Shown: positions 17,658 through 30,465, counted from the first letter of the stretch. The stretch is DNA of 64,000 bases from Methanolapillus ohkumae (GCF_032594355.1 NZ_CP131061.1:372001-436000); one strand, 5' to 3'. A program made the numbers and translations. Notes: generated from the letters alone by a model not told the origin.

Positions 17658-18054
17658 TGGAAAACCGGCTTTGAATTTTTGAATGATTTTTGAATTTAAA
17701 AACTTCGTTTTTTAAATTTAAATAATGTTTTTTTCAGCTTTTTCACGCCGGAATTTTAAGTCACCGCAATTGAATTGGTGACAACGATTGCCGGATTTTT
17801 TGGTTTGAAAATTATTAGAAAAGAAATGATAAAATATGATAAACCAAGGTCAAGTCCAAGATTAATTATTTTATCAATTTCGGAGGTCATTGTTGAAATA
17901 TTTCAGAAAAATAAATCAATTGTTTTTCAAACAATTGATCTTTCTAAAAAACACATTCAAATAGGGTTTTATTTCTCTGGTTGGTGTTTTTTTCAAATTA
18001 TGCTCATTATACTCTTTTTAAAAAGGTTCTTTTTTAAATCATGTTTTTTTCAAA
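17658..18054. other. Spacer between aif1A and rio1 (397 bp)
   Basis: AT-rich. The plus-strand frame at 17775-18119 is hydrophobic, overlaps the end of aif1A and has no start signal, so I do not accept it. I see no repeat or RNA. Confidence 0.5.
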
Positions 18055-18426
18055 TCATGTTCTTAAAAATCCTTTTTTATCCAGCCAATCCACTTGTGGG
18101 CGGGTGTATTTCCAAATAATATCCGCCTTTTCATCTTGAAAATCCCACGGAACCGCAATAACAACGTCGCCTTCATGGATCCAAATCTTCTTTTTCATGG
18201 AACCCGGAATTCTTCCCATCCGGACAACACCATCCATACATCTTAATTTTAAGTGGTTGGCACCCAGAAGGCTTTCGACAATGGCTAATACTTCTCGATC
18301 TTCTTTTCTGGGGACTCTGACTCGGATAACTTGTTCCGTGTCAGGGGCGGGTGCTCCTCTTTTGGTGTTTTTATTGGCATTATTGTTGCCGGATCCCCGG
18401 TTACCTGAATTATTGTTTGTCATCAT
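18055..18426 (-). CDS. eif1A: Translation initiation factor aIF1A
   Basis: A 123-residue OB-fold factor that helps place initiator tRNA on the 30S subunit. The core reads EQVIRVRVPRKEDREVLAIV, then LRCMDGVVRMGRIPGSMKKK and WIHEGDVVIAVPWDF, the standard IF1A signature. The N-terminus is an Asn/Gly-rich disordered stretch of about 20 residues. Two tandem ATG codons (18426, 18423) are possible starts. The gene leads the aif1A, rio1, KH-protein series on the minus strand. Confidence 0.96.
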   Translation of the reverse strand: MMTNNNSGNRGSGNNNANKNTKRGAPAPDTEQVIRVRVPRKEDREVLAIVESLLGANHLKLRCMDGVVRMGRIPGSMKKKIWIHEGDVVIAVPWDFQDEKADIIWKYTRPQVDWLDKKGFLRT

Positions 18427-19004
18427 GTTTTATCGTTTCTTTCTTTTATTTCTAAAAAATTCGTTCGTGAAAAGGAATTGCAATTTATCGCAAAATAGGT
18501 ACGCATACAAAATGTATGCAAATTATGATATTTATGATTAATACCGATTAGATGCATGCAAATAAAATTGACTAATGAGGTGGATTGTGTTTTTATAATT
18601 TTTTCACAACTTGCCTAAAATATTATTTAGTTTTTGTGGTAATAACATCGTTTTTCTGTTTAAATGTTGTGATGTTTGTCCGATTTGTTCTTACATTTAT
18701 TTTTCAGTTCTTCTCTTCTTTTTTATGATTTTAACAGACTGTTCTAAAAATGAGTCGGAGAGGCTGAATTTGAATATTTTTGAATATTTTGAAAATGAAT
18801 TTGGCCAATTGGATTAAGAATTATTGAATAATTTGAATATAAATTTGAGTAAATTTGAAAAAGTTCAAAAAATGGAATTTGAATGGATCGAAAAAAACAA
18901 GCAGAAAACTCAAATATGATCTAAACTTTCCTTCAAATTCGTTTGAATTTCGTTCGAAAATTCAATTGTAAGGTTATAGAAAAATAGCAAAAAAAGGATT
19001 CCCT

Positions 19005-19028
19005 CAAAATCTTTATATACAAATTGTG
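19005..19028 (+). promoter_or_regulatory. rRNA promoter P1 (BRE/TATA)
   Basis: CAAAATCTTTATATACAAAT, with the TATA box TTTATATAC at 19012-19020. It matches P2 almost base for base. Confidence 0.75.
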
Positions 19029-19209
19029 TCTTGTTATGTCCCGCTCAACCGGCATCTTAAGTATGAAACTTTGATGTTGTGAGTTTTTCAATTGATAGTT
19101 TTTTATCAATTTTGTTATCCTTTGTTATAATTGACTTTTTTGTTGAAAAGATGTTGATTTTTGACAATTTTTAAGTTTTTTTAAAAAACTTTTATTTTGT
19201 TCAATTGAG

Positions 19210-19233
19210 TCAAAATCGTTATATACAAAATCA
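19210..19233 (+). promoter_or_regulatory. rRNA promoter P2 (BRE/TATA)
   Basis: TCAAAATCGTTATATACAAA, with the TATA box TTATATAC at 19219-19226. It lies about 205 bp downstream of P1 and about 420 bp before mature 16S. Confidence 0.75.
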
Positions 19234-19325
19234 TCATTATAATGAATTCCGCGCAAATTTTTCAAAAATTTGTGTGATTTCCAATCATTAATAATGAGGT
19301 CCGGAGTTTTTTCCGTGACTGATAT

Positions 19326-19363
19326 GTGACCTGATGTTTCGGTAAACTCTGACGGTGGTTTTT
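19326..19363 (+). other. 5' strand of the 16S pre-rRNA processing stem (BHB-like)
   Basis: GTGACCTGATGTTTCGG followed by TAAACTCTGACGG pairs with 21119-21156 downstream of 16S. The outer helix is GTGACCTGATGTT, then a 4-bp TCGG/CCGA helix flanked by bulges, then TCTGACGG/CCGTCAGA. This is the bulge-helix-bulge layout cut by archaeal splicing endonuclease. Confidence 0.8.
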
Positions 19364-19640
19364 GAAAACAAAATTCTTAACCACGCGAAAAGTGTGAAAT
19401 CGAAAAACATCAACAAAATGTGTACTGCAAGTGAATGCAAATCTTAAAAAGAAGGGAGTTTTTTGCATTTTGAAAAATTTGATTTCAAGCAACCGCTTGA
19501 GAAAGTATTTGACAAAATGACAGCAAAAAAGCTCAACTTGTTTTTGGTTGTTTTCTCTTGACCAATTTCGTTTTGTTTTTCCCAAAAACTAAAATTAAAA
19601 TAAAAGCTTGTGCAGGCAAAATAAATTGATTGCCGTAATA

Positions 19641-21113
<1,473 letters not shown>

Positions 21114-21118
21114 AAGAA

Positions 21119-21156
21119 CAAAAACACCGTCAGATGCCGAAAAAACATCAGGTCAC
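21119..21156 (+). other. 3' strand of the 16S pre-rRNA processing stem
   Basis: AAAAACACCGTCAGATGCCG and the following AAAAAACATCAGGTCAC are complementary to 19326-19363, closing a helix around the whole 16S. Confidence 0.8.
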
Positions 21157-21240
21157 AAAAAATAAAATTACTCCAATTACTCGAAAAAAAGCGGGTCTAA
21201 GCCCCCCAAAAATGGGTCAAAAGCCCGCAAAAATCAACAG

Positions 21241-21313
21241 GGGCTTGTAGATCAGCTGGAAGATCGCTCCCTTTGCAAGGGAGAGGCCTGGGGTTCAAAT
21301 CCCCACAAGTCCA
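21241..21313 (+). tRNA. tRNA-Ala (anticodon TGC)
   Basis: A 73-nt cloverleaf: acceptor GGGCTTG with CAAGTCC, giving the G3:U70 wobble that identifies alanine tRNAs; anticodon stem CTCCC/GGGAG with loop TTTGCAA (anticodon TGC); T arm TGGGG-TTCAAAT-CCCCA. It sits in the 16S-23S spacer, as in most euryarchaea. CCA is not encoded. Confidence 0.97.
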
Positions 21314-21764
21314 TTTTTTCGGGTTAAAACCGGAAATAAAATTCCAAAATAATGAATCGGAAATAAAATTCCAAAAAAGGAAAAACCGTTTTAAAATATG
21401 TTTTAAAAAACATGACCTATGTTTCTTAAAATTAAAAATTCGGTTTTAGAGGTTCGATTCCTCTGATAAAGTTAAAATGCACCCCGTGAAATTTCGCGGG
21501 GGAAGGACGGATGAAAGGCACAAAAGCCAATTGCTTTTCGCGTGAAGTCATGTAAAGGATTGAGACATAAACGACAATTTTTCGTGGTTCTTTGATTTTT
21601 TAAAATAAATTTGAGAGCCCTTTTTGTTCAATGCTGACAAAAAATGAGAGAAATTGTCCGGGAAAAATCTTTGAATAAAATTCTGACCAAATTTTAAAAT
21701 TTGTGATGGTTTTGTTTTAAAGAATTAAACTTGGTTATATCAGACGCCTACTGAAAAAGTCGGT
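21314..21764. other. Spacer between tRNA-Ala and 23S rRNA
   Basis: AT-rich transcribed spacer. It contains an orphan tRNA T-arm-like hairpin (21448-21464), a CCCCG...CGGGG stem near 21482-21501, and the 5' strand of the 23S processing stem beginning at 21731. Confidence 0.7.
21448..21464 (+). other. Orphan tRNA T-arm-like hairpin
   Basis: AGAGG-TTCGATT-CCTCT, a perfect 5-bp stem with a canonical 7-nt T loop. No matching acceptor, D or anticodon arm is visible upstream, so it may be the remnant of a second spacer tRNA or a chance mimic. Confidence 0.5.
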
Positions 21765-21768
21765 TTGT
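21731..21768 (+). other. 5' strand of the 23S pre-rRNA processing stem
   Basis: TTGGTTATATCAGACGCCTA and the following CTGAAAAAGTCGGTTTG pair with 24686-24726. The helix has opposed CTA and ATA bulges separated by a short CGC/GCG helix, a BHB-like site. Confidence 0.75.
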
Positions 21769-21770
21769 TT

Positions 21771-24684
<2,914 letters not shown>

Positions 24685-24685
24685 C

Positions 24686-24726
24686 GGCAAACCGAGTTTT
24701 TCAGGCGATATCTGAAAATATGACCA
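24686..24726 (+). other. 3' strand of the 23S pre-rRNA processing stem
   Basis: GGCAAACCGAGTTTTTCAGG followed by CGATATCTGAAAATATGACCA, complementary to 21731-21768. Confidence 0.75.
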
Positions 24727-24845
24727 AGGCAATTAAAAATAAAAATAGTTCCCGAAAAATAACAGTTTCAATCCAAATACATGACATTCATGCCAAAACG
24801 TTTAAATCCGTTTTATTCATTAATCCATTCCACTTAAAGCGAGGT

Positions 24846-24968
24846 CTTTGGCGGCCATAGCGGCGGGGAAACTCCTGTACCCATACCGAACACAGAAGAT
24901 AAGCCCGCCGGCGTTCTTTACTGTACTGAAGTGTGCGAGCCTTCGGGAAATACTGATCGCTGCCAAAG
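24846..24968 (+). rRNA. rrf: 5S ribosomal RNA
   Basis: CTTTGGCGGCCATAGCGGCG at the 5' end pairs with CGCTGCCAAAG at the 3' end. Loop features CCCATACCGAACACAGAAGA and GAGCCTTCGGGAAATACTG are typical. It lies about 160 bp after 23S, completing the operon. A T-rich tract (CTTTCTTTATCTTT) follows and may terminate transcription. Confidence 0.95.
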
Positions 24969-25106
24969 GCCTTTCTTTATCTTTAATTCAACTTTTTCAT
25001 TTTTTTATCAATGAATGCTTTCTCTTCTATTTTTTATCAATAAATTTCCTCTCTCTATTTTTCTCTGATTTCTGAGATTTTTCCGTTTCTCTTTTTTTGT
25101 GCTTAT

Positions 25107-25150
25107 TCGTCCGGACGGGCGGCGCCGGGAAGGGGATCGGTCCGTTTTTG
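25107..25150 (+). ncRNA. GC-rich island, possible small RNA or terminator
   Basis: A stretch with CGTCCGGACGGGCGGCGCCG and GGAAGGGGATCGGTCCGTTTTT. CGGAC pairs with GTCCG, and T5 follows. Such GC-rich spots in AT-rich archaeal spacers often mark structured RNAs. I do not recognise a family; it could simply terminate the rRNA transcript. Confidence 0.3.
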
Positions 25151-25319
25151 AAAGGACTTTTTCAGGAAGAAATTCTTGGGCATTTTTCCAGTTCACATGG
25201 ATTCATTTTTTAATTTTTTGATTCATATGCGAAAACGGGGGCATTTTTTAATTCTTAGGCTATGTGCAAGTGTTTGGGATGAACTCTTTCTATCAATCTT
25301 ATTTTTACACAAAGCATAA

Positions 25320-25368
25320 CGCCATTTCAGACGCATGGCGTCTGAAATGGCGGAGATTCAATAGAATG
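25320..25368 (+). repeat. Hairpin module copy 2
   Basis: A perfect 15-bp stem, CGCCATTTCAGACGC (25320-25334) and GCGTCTGAAATGGCG (25338-25352), loop ATG, then GAGATTCAATAGA and ATG at 25366. The GGAG ribosome-binding site begins in the last base of the stem. A 20-codon ORF runs to 25428. Confidence 0.8.
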
Positions 25369-25519
25369 AAAGCAGCAATAGATTGGACAAAAATGAAAAT
25401 GATGTCAACAAGAGACCAAAAAATTTGAAATTTGGGTTGAATGCCGCAGTAGATCTAAAAAATTAAAAAATAGTGAGATACAACATCAAATCAAAAAATG
25501 TATGATTATGAAACTTAAA

Positions 25520-26509
25520 TTAAAAGCGGTAATTTTCAACAAAAGACGGACCACAATTTCCTATTTTACATTCGTAAACCGTTCCAAATTTTTTGAATGT
25601 TTTTAATATATTCTCTTCCGCTTCTGTTTTCATATTTTCTTTTTCATCATTTTTGAAATCTTTCGCCATCGCAAAAACCGTATTTCCAAGCATGGCTTGA
25701 GCGGCAAAACCCATATTTTCATCTACAGACTCAATGATTTTTTTGGCCTCCTCACTCAAAAGACCCGCTTTGTTTGTAAAGTTCAAAGATTCTCTCATGA
25801 ACGATTCAATCGTCATTTCTTTTTTAAAATTCGTCAAAGCCTCTTTTCCGGCAGCGTTAATTGTCTGAACATATTTCGGACTGGAAATAATTTCTTTTGT
25901 AGAAAGCTCTCCCAAAACCAAACAAAAAACTTTTTTTTCCGGAATTGGAATTGAATGAAAATCTCCAAAAAAAGAGCCGCCTGGTTTTTCCCGAAGCACA
26001 AGGCCGCCCAAAGATTCTCCGGCAACGTCTCCCAGCCCACTTTTGTTTTGAACCTCCGCGATGTGTGCAATTTCCATCAAATCTCGCTCCAATAAATCCA
26101 ATTTTAAAGCATCATTGACGGCCCAAGCAGTTCCAAGGGCACCGGCTGCGGAAATTCCAAAACCACATCCCGGCGGAAAATCGCTTTTTCCGGAAATTGT
26201 ATAATGAAACGTCCGCCCATATTTCTTTTCAGTGATTTTTGACAACTCGGAAACAACCGATAAAATTGTCTCTCCTCTTCCTTTTTTTCCGTTTAGGAAT
26301 ATATCCACGTCCGGGTCGTCAACTTTTGCATCCCAACCGATCTTTTTCTCTTTCACATCGGCAACATCTACGATTGTTAAGAGACCTTTGTCCAAAGCAA
26401 TTCCACACCCGATAGATCCTTTTTGGTGGGGGTTTGAATGATCACAAGTCTGGAAAAAACCGGTGATATGTCCCGGGCAGAAAACCGTTTTTGATCTGAC
26501 ATTATGCAT
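25520..26509 (-). CDS. pok: Pantoate kinase (GHMP family)
   Basis: Archaeal pantoate kinase phosphorylates pantoate to 4-phosphopantoate, replacing the bacterial PanC/PanK route to CoA. The 329-residue protein has the archaeal PoK start FCPGHITGFF, the GHMP phosphate-binding glycine-rich motif PPGCGFGISAAGALGTA (about residues 112-128) and the helix LGDVAGESLGGLVLREKPGG. It lies 22 bp downstream of coaBC on the same strand, so the two form a CoA-biosynthesis operon. The C-terminal 40 residues include a charged KNDEKENMKTEAEENI stretch. Phosphopantothenate synthetase, the next enzyme, is not in the window. Confidence 0.92.
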   Translation of the reverse strand: MHNVRSKTVFCPGHITGFFQTCDHSNPHQKGSIGCGIALDKGLLTIVDVADVKEKKIGWDAKVDDPDVDIFLNGKKGRGETILSVVSELSKITEKKYGRTFHYTISGKSDFPPGCGFGISAAGALGTAWAVNDALKLDLLERDLMEIAHIAEVQNKSGLGDVAGESLGGLVLREKPGGSFFGDFHSIPIPEKKVFCLVLGELSTKEIISSPKYVQTINAAGKEALTNFKKEMTIESFMRESLNFTNKAGLLSEEAKKIIESVDENMGFAAQAMLGNTVFAMAKDFKNDEKENMKTEAEENILKTFKKFGTVYECKIGNCGPSFVENYRF

Positions 26510-26531
26510 AAACTGCCATCCGTTTCTATTT

Positions 26532-28247
26532 TTATTTTTTAATAAATCGTCCCTTCATTAAAACCGGTTTTTTGTATCGGCCGGACTTTTGAGATTTTGG
26601 GTTGAGTTTGCCGTCTTTGAAATTTACTTTATCATCAAAGTCCAAATCATCGCAGCTGGATTTTTTATTGCCGCGATTGGAATTGTATTCTTTGCGATTG
26701 ATCTGATTTTCCCCACTCCAAACATTATCTTCTCCGCTGTCAAAATTTGATTCGGGGTCGCTAAAATCGGGTCTCATCCCGTTTGGAATTAATTCTTCAC
26801 CGGCGGTATTATCTTTAAAATGATCTGTCTGATGATCTGTCTTATCATTTTTTTCTTTTTTTGGAATGTCATGAACGCCTGCGATATAATTTAAGATATC
26901 GTCTGCGATTTTTTCTTTGGACCCTGAAATCGGTATCCATTGGATGATTATATCTTTGAAAACCAAAAAAACATCATTGTCATCGGTTCCCATCCCCCTT
27001 TCTTTTACATCGTTCGCAATCACGCAATCTGCGATTCCCTCATTGATTTTTTGAGCGGCCGATTCAATTAACTTTTCAAAAGAAATGCCGGATTCCGCCT
27101 TAAACGCGGCAACAAACAAGTCCGGATCCGCACGCTTCGCTTCTTCGATTAATTTTTTGGTCGGATAAAGCGATAAAATCAGTTCATTTTGTCCCGACTT
27201 TATTTTTCCCGGATTTTTTCGGGTGGAGTAATCCGAAATTGCCGCCGCGCTGATTAAAATATTATTTTGACGGCTTTTGTTGCTTTTATTGTTTTTGTTG
27301 ATTTCTTCAATCTTCTCAACGACGGCTTTTGTCATATCTTTTGCACTTTCGACATAAATCTCATTCAGGTGCGGAAGCGTCAAACCAAGTTTATTTCGGT
27401 GGAATAAATAAACTTCAGCGCCTTTCTCGTATGCGGAAAAAGCAAGGGCGGTTCCAGTTTTTCCGGAAGCGCGGTTTGTTAAAATTCGAATCGGGTCCAC
27501 ACTTTCGGCAGTTGAACCTGATGTAATCAATATATTTTTTCCAAATAATAATGGGGAATCTGTCTGTTCCAAATCGTTTGGTCCCCAATCGTTTGGTCCC
27601 CGATCGGATGGATCAAATACGGCAGGCTGATTTAAAAACCGTTTGACGCGGTGAATAATTTCATCATTTGTCGCGATTTTTGCAACTCCTTCTTCTATTC
27701 TTGGACCCACAATTTCAATACCCCACGACTCTAATATTTTTAAGTTCTCTGTCACTTTCGGGTGGTGGTACATGGATTCATGCATCGCAGGAACAATCAT
27801 CACTTTTTTCCTTTCCCCGATGGCGGTTGTTGCAAAGGTGGTGACCGGTGTGTCATCCACTCCGGCGGCAATTTTAGAAATTGTGTTAGCTGTCGCCGGT
27901 GCAATCAACAGCAAGTCCGCACGCCCAAACGACCCGAAAAACTCAACATGTTCTACCCGCCCGGAGAGCTTGGTTATGACCGCATTTCCGGTTGCGTAAT
28001 GCAACGCGTTTGGATGAATGATCTGAGCAGCAGCCTCGGTCATGACGGCAAAAACTTCCGCGCCGTTTCGAATCAATTCCCGCGCCAAAGTGACAACCGA
28101 CACGGCAGCAATGCTTCCGGTCACACCGATGACAATTGTTTTTCCGGACAAAGATTTTCCTTTGGTTTCGAAAATCCAACGAGTCGGATGAGTATTTGAA
28201 TTTTGAGAATGAGGCTGACATTGATGATTTTGATTGGAATTGTCCAT
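26532..28247 (-). CDS. coaBC: Bifunctional phosphopantothenoylcysteine decarboxylase / phosphopantothenate-cysteine ligase (CoaBC)
   Basis: CoaBC couples cysteine to 4'-phosphopantothenate and decarboxylates the product. The flavoprotein half shows GVTGSIAAVSV, the catalytic His in GRVEHVEF, APATANTISKIAAGVDDT and PAMHESMYHHP. The ligase half shows ILITSGSTAESVDPIRILTN and later ISAAAISDY and ANDV. It starts at ATG 28247, with a GTG at 28256 as alternative. Two features are unusual: an Asn/Asp-rich N-terminus before GKTIVIGVTG, and a C-terminal extension of about 110 polar residues after the ligase domain that ends KKPVLMKGRFIKK. The operon partner is pok. Confidence 0.93.
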   Translation of the reverse strand: MDNSNQNHQCQPHSQNSNTHPTRWIFETKGKSLSGKTIVIGVTGSIAAVSVVTLARELIRNGAEVFAVMTEAAAQIIHPNALHYATGNAVITKLSGRVEHVEFFGSFGRADLLLIAPATANTISKIAAGVDDTPVTTFATTAIGERKKVMIVPAMHESMYHHPKVTENLKILESWGIEIVGPRIEEGVAKIATNDEIIHRVKRFLNQPAVFDPSDRGPNDWGPNDLEQTDSPLLFGKNILITSGSTAESVDPIRILTNRASGKTGTALAFSAYEKGAEVYLFHRNKLGLTLPHLNEIYVESAKDMTKAVVEKIEEINKNNKSNKSRQNNILISAAAISDYSTRKNPGKIKSGQNELILSLYPTKKLIEEAKRADPDLFVAAFKAESGISFEKLIESAAQKINEGIADCVIANDVKERGMGTDDNDVFLVFKDIIIQWIPISGSKEKIADDILNYIAGVHDIPKKEKNDKTDHQTDHFKDNTAGEELIPNGMRPDFSDPESNFDSGEDNVWSGENQINRKEYNSNRGNKKSSCDDLDFDDKVNFKDGKLNPKSQKSGRYKKPVLMKGRFIKK

Positions 28248-28545
28248 ATCCGTCACATTTTGATTTGAAACTTATTTGCTATTTCGTATGAAGCTATTTG
28301 AAAATTAAATGATAAACTTTAAAATAAAAATACAGATTGAAAAAGCTGTAATTGAAAATATAAATTGAAAGCCATAAAATGCAGATTGAAATCTATAAGA
28401 TTGTCAATATAGATTGTAAATGCAGATTAAAAAATATTAATTTTTGATATGGTATTTTTCCATAATAACATTAATCATAAATACATTTAACCCATTCCAC
28501 CCCAAAAGTAAAAAGATATTGAATCAATATTTTTAGGATATTTTT

Positions 28546-29505
28546 ATGGCAAGAAATCAAAAAGATTTTTATTATCAACAGGCCCAAAAGGAAGGCTACC
28601 GCTCCCGGGCTTCTTACAAATTAAAACAGATTAACGACCGGGCGCAAATCATCAAGCGTGGTGACACAATTGTCGACTTAGGCGCAGCTCCGGGCGGTTG
28701 GCTTCAAGTCGCCAAAGAACTCTCCGGCGGACGTATTTTAGGCGTTGATCTTCAAGGAATTAAGGAAATCGAAGGGGTTTCCACAATCAAGGGCGACATT
28801 ACGGCAAAGGAAACCATTGACAAAATTTTGGATTTTGCCGGAAAAGGTGGGGTGGATGTCGTATTGTGTGACGCGGCTCCGAATCTTTCCGGAAATTGGG
28901 TGCTTGACCACGCGCGTGGGATTGCGCTCAATCAAGCGGCATTTGAATGTGCCAAAAAAATCCTCAAGCCTAAAGGCATTTTTGTTGTGAAAGTGTTCCA
29001 AGGGGATTTGTTTAAAGATTTTTTTGACGCGGTCGGGAACGAATTTGTTTATGTCAAAGCATATTCTCCGCAAGCGTCACGTTCAACCAGTGCTGAAATT
29101 TATGTGATTGCCAAGCGATTTTTGACGGCTCCGGTGAGAAAAAATGATGTCTGTGCCGTAACGATCACGGAAACAGGGGAGTCTGGTGACGGAATCGCCT
29201 ATTTGGAAAACTTCGTCATTTTCGTTCGCGGGGCGCAGGTCGGCGATATCGTCAAAGTCAAAATTGAAGATGTCAAACCGAATTTCGCGTTTGCGGATGT
29301 TTTAGAAAAATTGGAGGTTTTGCCGGAAAATCCTTATGTGAAACGGTCAACTTTAAAAAAGCCGGACCTTCCGGTGATTGAATCGAATGAAAAACCCCGT
29401 GTTCAAAGAACGCGGGACCGAAGTTTGGATATTGACAATTACATTCCGCCCAAAGAAAACCATAAAGAAGATGACGGAAATGATGAATTCGATGAATTCG
29501 ATTGA
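28546..29505 (+). CDS. rlmE: FtsJ/RlmE-type 23S rRNA (uridine-2'-O-)-methyltransferase with TRAM domain
   Basis: An SAM-dependent 2'-O-methyltransferase acting on 23S rRNA (U2552 in E. coli). Residues 1-195 are the RrmJ fold: SRASYKLKQI with the catalytic Lys, VDLGAAPGGWLQVA (SAM site), VLCDAAPNLSG (Asp), FVVKVFQG (Lys) and SRSTSAEIYVIA (Glu), giving the K-D-K-E tetrad. Residues about 200-270 form a TRAM beta-barrel, seen in methanogen homologues and thought to bind RNA. The tail is acidic. The start has GGA 8 nt before the ATG. The upstream 289-bp spacer (28257-28545) is AT-rich with no other gene. Confidence 0.93.
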   Translation: MARNQKDFYYQQAQKEGYRSRASYKLKQINDRAQIIKRGDTIVDLGAAPGGWLQVAKELSGGRILGVDLQGIKEIEGVSTIKGDITAKETIDKILDFAGKGGVDVVLCDAAPNLSGNWVLDHARGIALNQAAFECAKKILKPKGIFVVKVFQGDLFKDFFDAVGNEFVYVKAYSPQASRSTSAEIYVIAKRFLTAPVRKNDVCAVTITETGESGDGIAYLENFVIFVRGAQVGDIVKVKIEDVKPNFAFADVLEKLEVLPENPYVKRSTLKKPDLPVIESNEKPRVQRTRDRSLDIDNYIPPKENHKEDDGNDEFDEFD

Positions 29506-29540
29506 TAAAATAAAGTCCGGGATTTTTTTGGAAAACAATT

Positions 29541-29981
29541 ATGGAAGTTGTTAACATGGAGTTTTGTGTTTTTTTGAATTTCAACGGTAATTGCCGGGAC
29601 GCATTGAATTATTATGCCGGAATTTTTGGTGTTGAGATTTTGGACGTTTTAACTTACGGAGACATGGAGCCCGCCGATGAGGCAGCTGCTTCATTTTTAC
29701 CAGATCATGTGAAAAATTATATTGCTTATTCCGAACTTCATATTTTCGGCAACCGATTATGTTTTTCTGACATTCCTCCCGAGGAATGTCTGGCGGTTGG
29801 AAACAATGTCTGCATCGCTGTAATGAGTCAGGATCCGGATGAAATCATGAAGCTGTATGATAAATTAAAGGTCGGCGCAACGATTCAAATGGAATTGGCG
29901 GAGACGGTTTGGAGCAAAGGGTACGCTGAACTGACCGACAAATTTGGAATTCATTGGAAACTCAATCTGTGTTGTCAATAA
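29541..29981 (+). CDS. VOC-superfamily PhnB-like protein
   Basis: A 146-residue glyoxalase-fold protein of the PhnB / 3-demethylubiquinone-9 methyltransferase-like type. Visible features are FLNFNGNCRDALNYYAGIFG at the start, FGNRLCFSDIPPE in the middle and the closing DKFGIHWKLN strand. Such proteins bind a metal or small ligand in a cupped barrel; most, like this one, have no assigned reaction. Starts at 29541 (GGA nearby) or 29556 (MEFCVFLNF) are both possible. It follows rlmE by 35 bp on the same strand but is functionally unrelated as far as can be seen. Confidence 0.8.
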   Translation: MEVVNMEFCVFLNFNGNCRDALNYYAGIFGVEILDVLTYGDMEPADEAAASFLPDHVKNYIAYSELHIFGNRLCFSDIPPEECLAVGNNVCIAVMSQDPDEIMKLYDKLKVGATIQMELAETVWSKGYAELTDKFGIHWKLNLCCQ

Positions 29982-29984
29982 TGT

Positions 29985-30221
29985 TTATTTTTTTATTTTT
30001 GATAGCGCTGCGCTTAAAACAAGAAGGAGTCCCGCAAAAAATAGAATGACACTGACAACCATTACAATAAATTTTAAAAAAAGAAATTCCGGATAAAAAT
30101 ATGAGTCGGAATTGTTTCCCCAAAAACTAATCAGTAACGGAAACGCACCCGAAATTATGATGAAAATGAGTCCGGCGGACAATAATTCAACTGCCGACAT
30201 TTTATGAAATGAAAGAGCCAT
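29985..30221 (-). CDS. Small two-helix membrane protein
   Basis: A 78-residue protein with two predicted transmembrane helices (AVELLSAGLIFIIISGAFPL, about residues 9-30, and FIVMVVSVILFFAGLLLVLS, about 50-70) and a basic C-terminus (KIKK). AGGA lies about 7 nt before the ATG on the minus strand. I do not recognise a family. It converges on the VOC gene with 3 bp between the stops. The TM pattern and ribosome-binding site make it more credible than other short frames in the area. Confidence 0.55.
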   Translation of the reverse strand: MALSFHKMSAVELLSAGLIFIIISGAFPLLISFWGNNSDSYFYPEFLFLKFIVMVVSVILFFAGLLLVLSAALSKIKK

Positions 30222-30392
30222 GATTTTTCCTGAGTATTTATTATATTTCGCATTTTATAAAAATATATTGTATTTGGTTTTTATCATTTTTATTTTTGAT
30301 GATTTGTTTTATCATTTCCCTTTTTGATAATTTTATTTTTGATTTGATATTTTATTTTGATGTTATTTCATTTTTCTATTCTGTTCAAACTT

Positions 30393-30440
30393 CCAAAAAT
30401 TCGGACGCGGACCGCGTCCGAATTTTTTGGAGTTGTTATG
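30393..30440 (+). repeat. Hairpin module copy 3
   Basis: CCAAAAATTCGGACGCG (30393-30409), loop GAC, then CGCGTCCGAATTTTTTGG (30413-30430): a 17-bp stem with one extra T in the 3' arm. The arm ends in GG, which continues as GGAG-TTGTT-ATG (30438). A 24-codon ORF (30438-30512) runs into the repeat array and encodes KQIAA. Confidence 0.85.
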
Positions 30441-30465
30441 AATAGATATGTTGGTAGAGTTAGAT

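Larger units (their letters stand above)
18427..19640. other. Upstream region and leader of the rRNA operon
   Basis: About 1.2 kb without a credible gene. The first 550 bp contain only weak frames, for example 18611-18817. The second half holds two near-identical TATA promoters (19005-19028, 19210-19233) and the 5' strand of the 16S processing stem (19326-19363). Confidence 0.7.
24969..25519. other. Region downstream of the rRNA operon (551 bp)
   Basis: No credible protein gene. It contains a GC-rich island with a T-tract (25107-25150) and hairpin module 2 with a 20-codon mini-ORF (25320-25428). The rest is AT-rich. Confidence 0.6.

Noticed and set aside
17775..18119. 114-codon plus-strand ORF between rio1 and aif1A
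   Set aside because: Phe/Ile/Lys-rich composition typical of AT-rich spacer, overlaps the end of aif1A, and has no start signal.
18611..18817. 68-codon ORF before the rRNA operon
   Set aside because: No ribosome-binding site, no recognisable pattern, low-complexity end; support is too weak.
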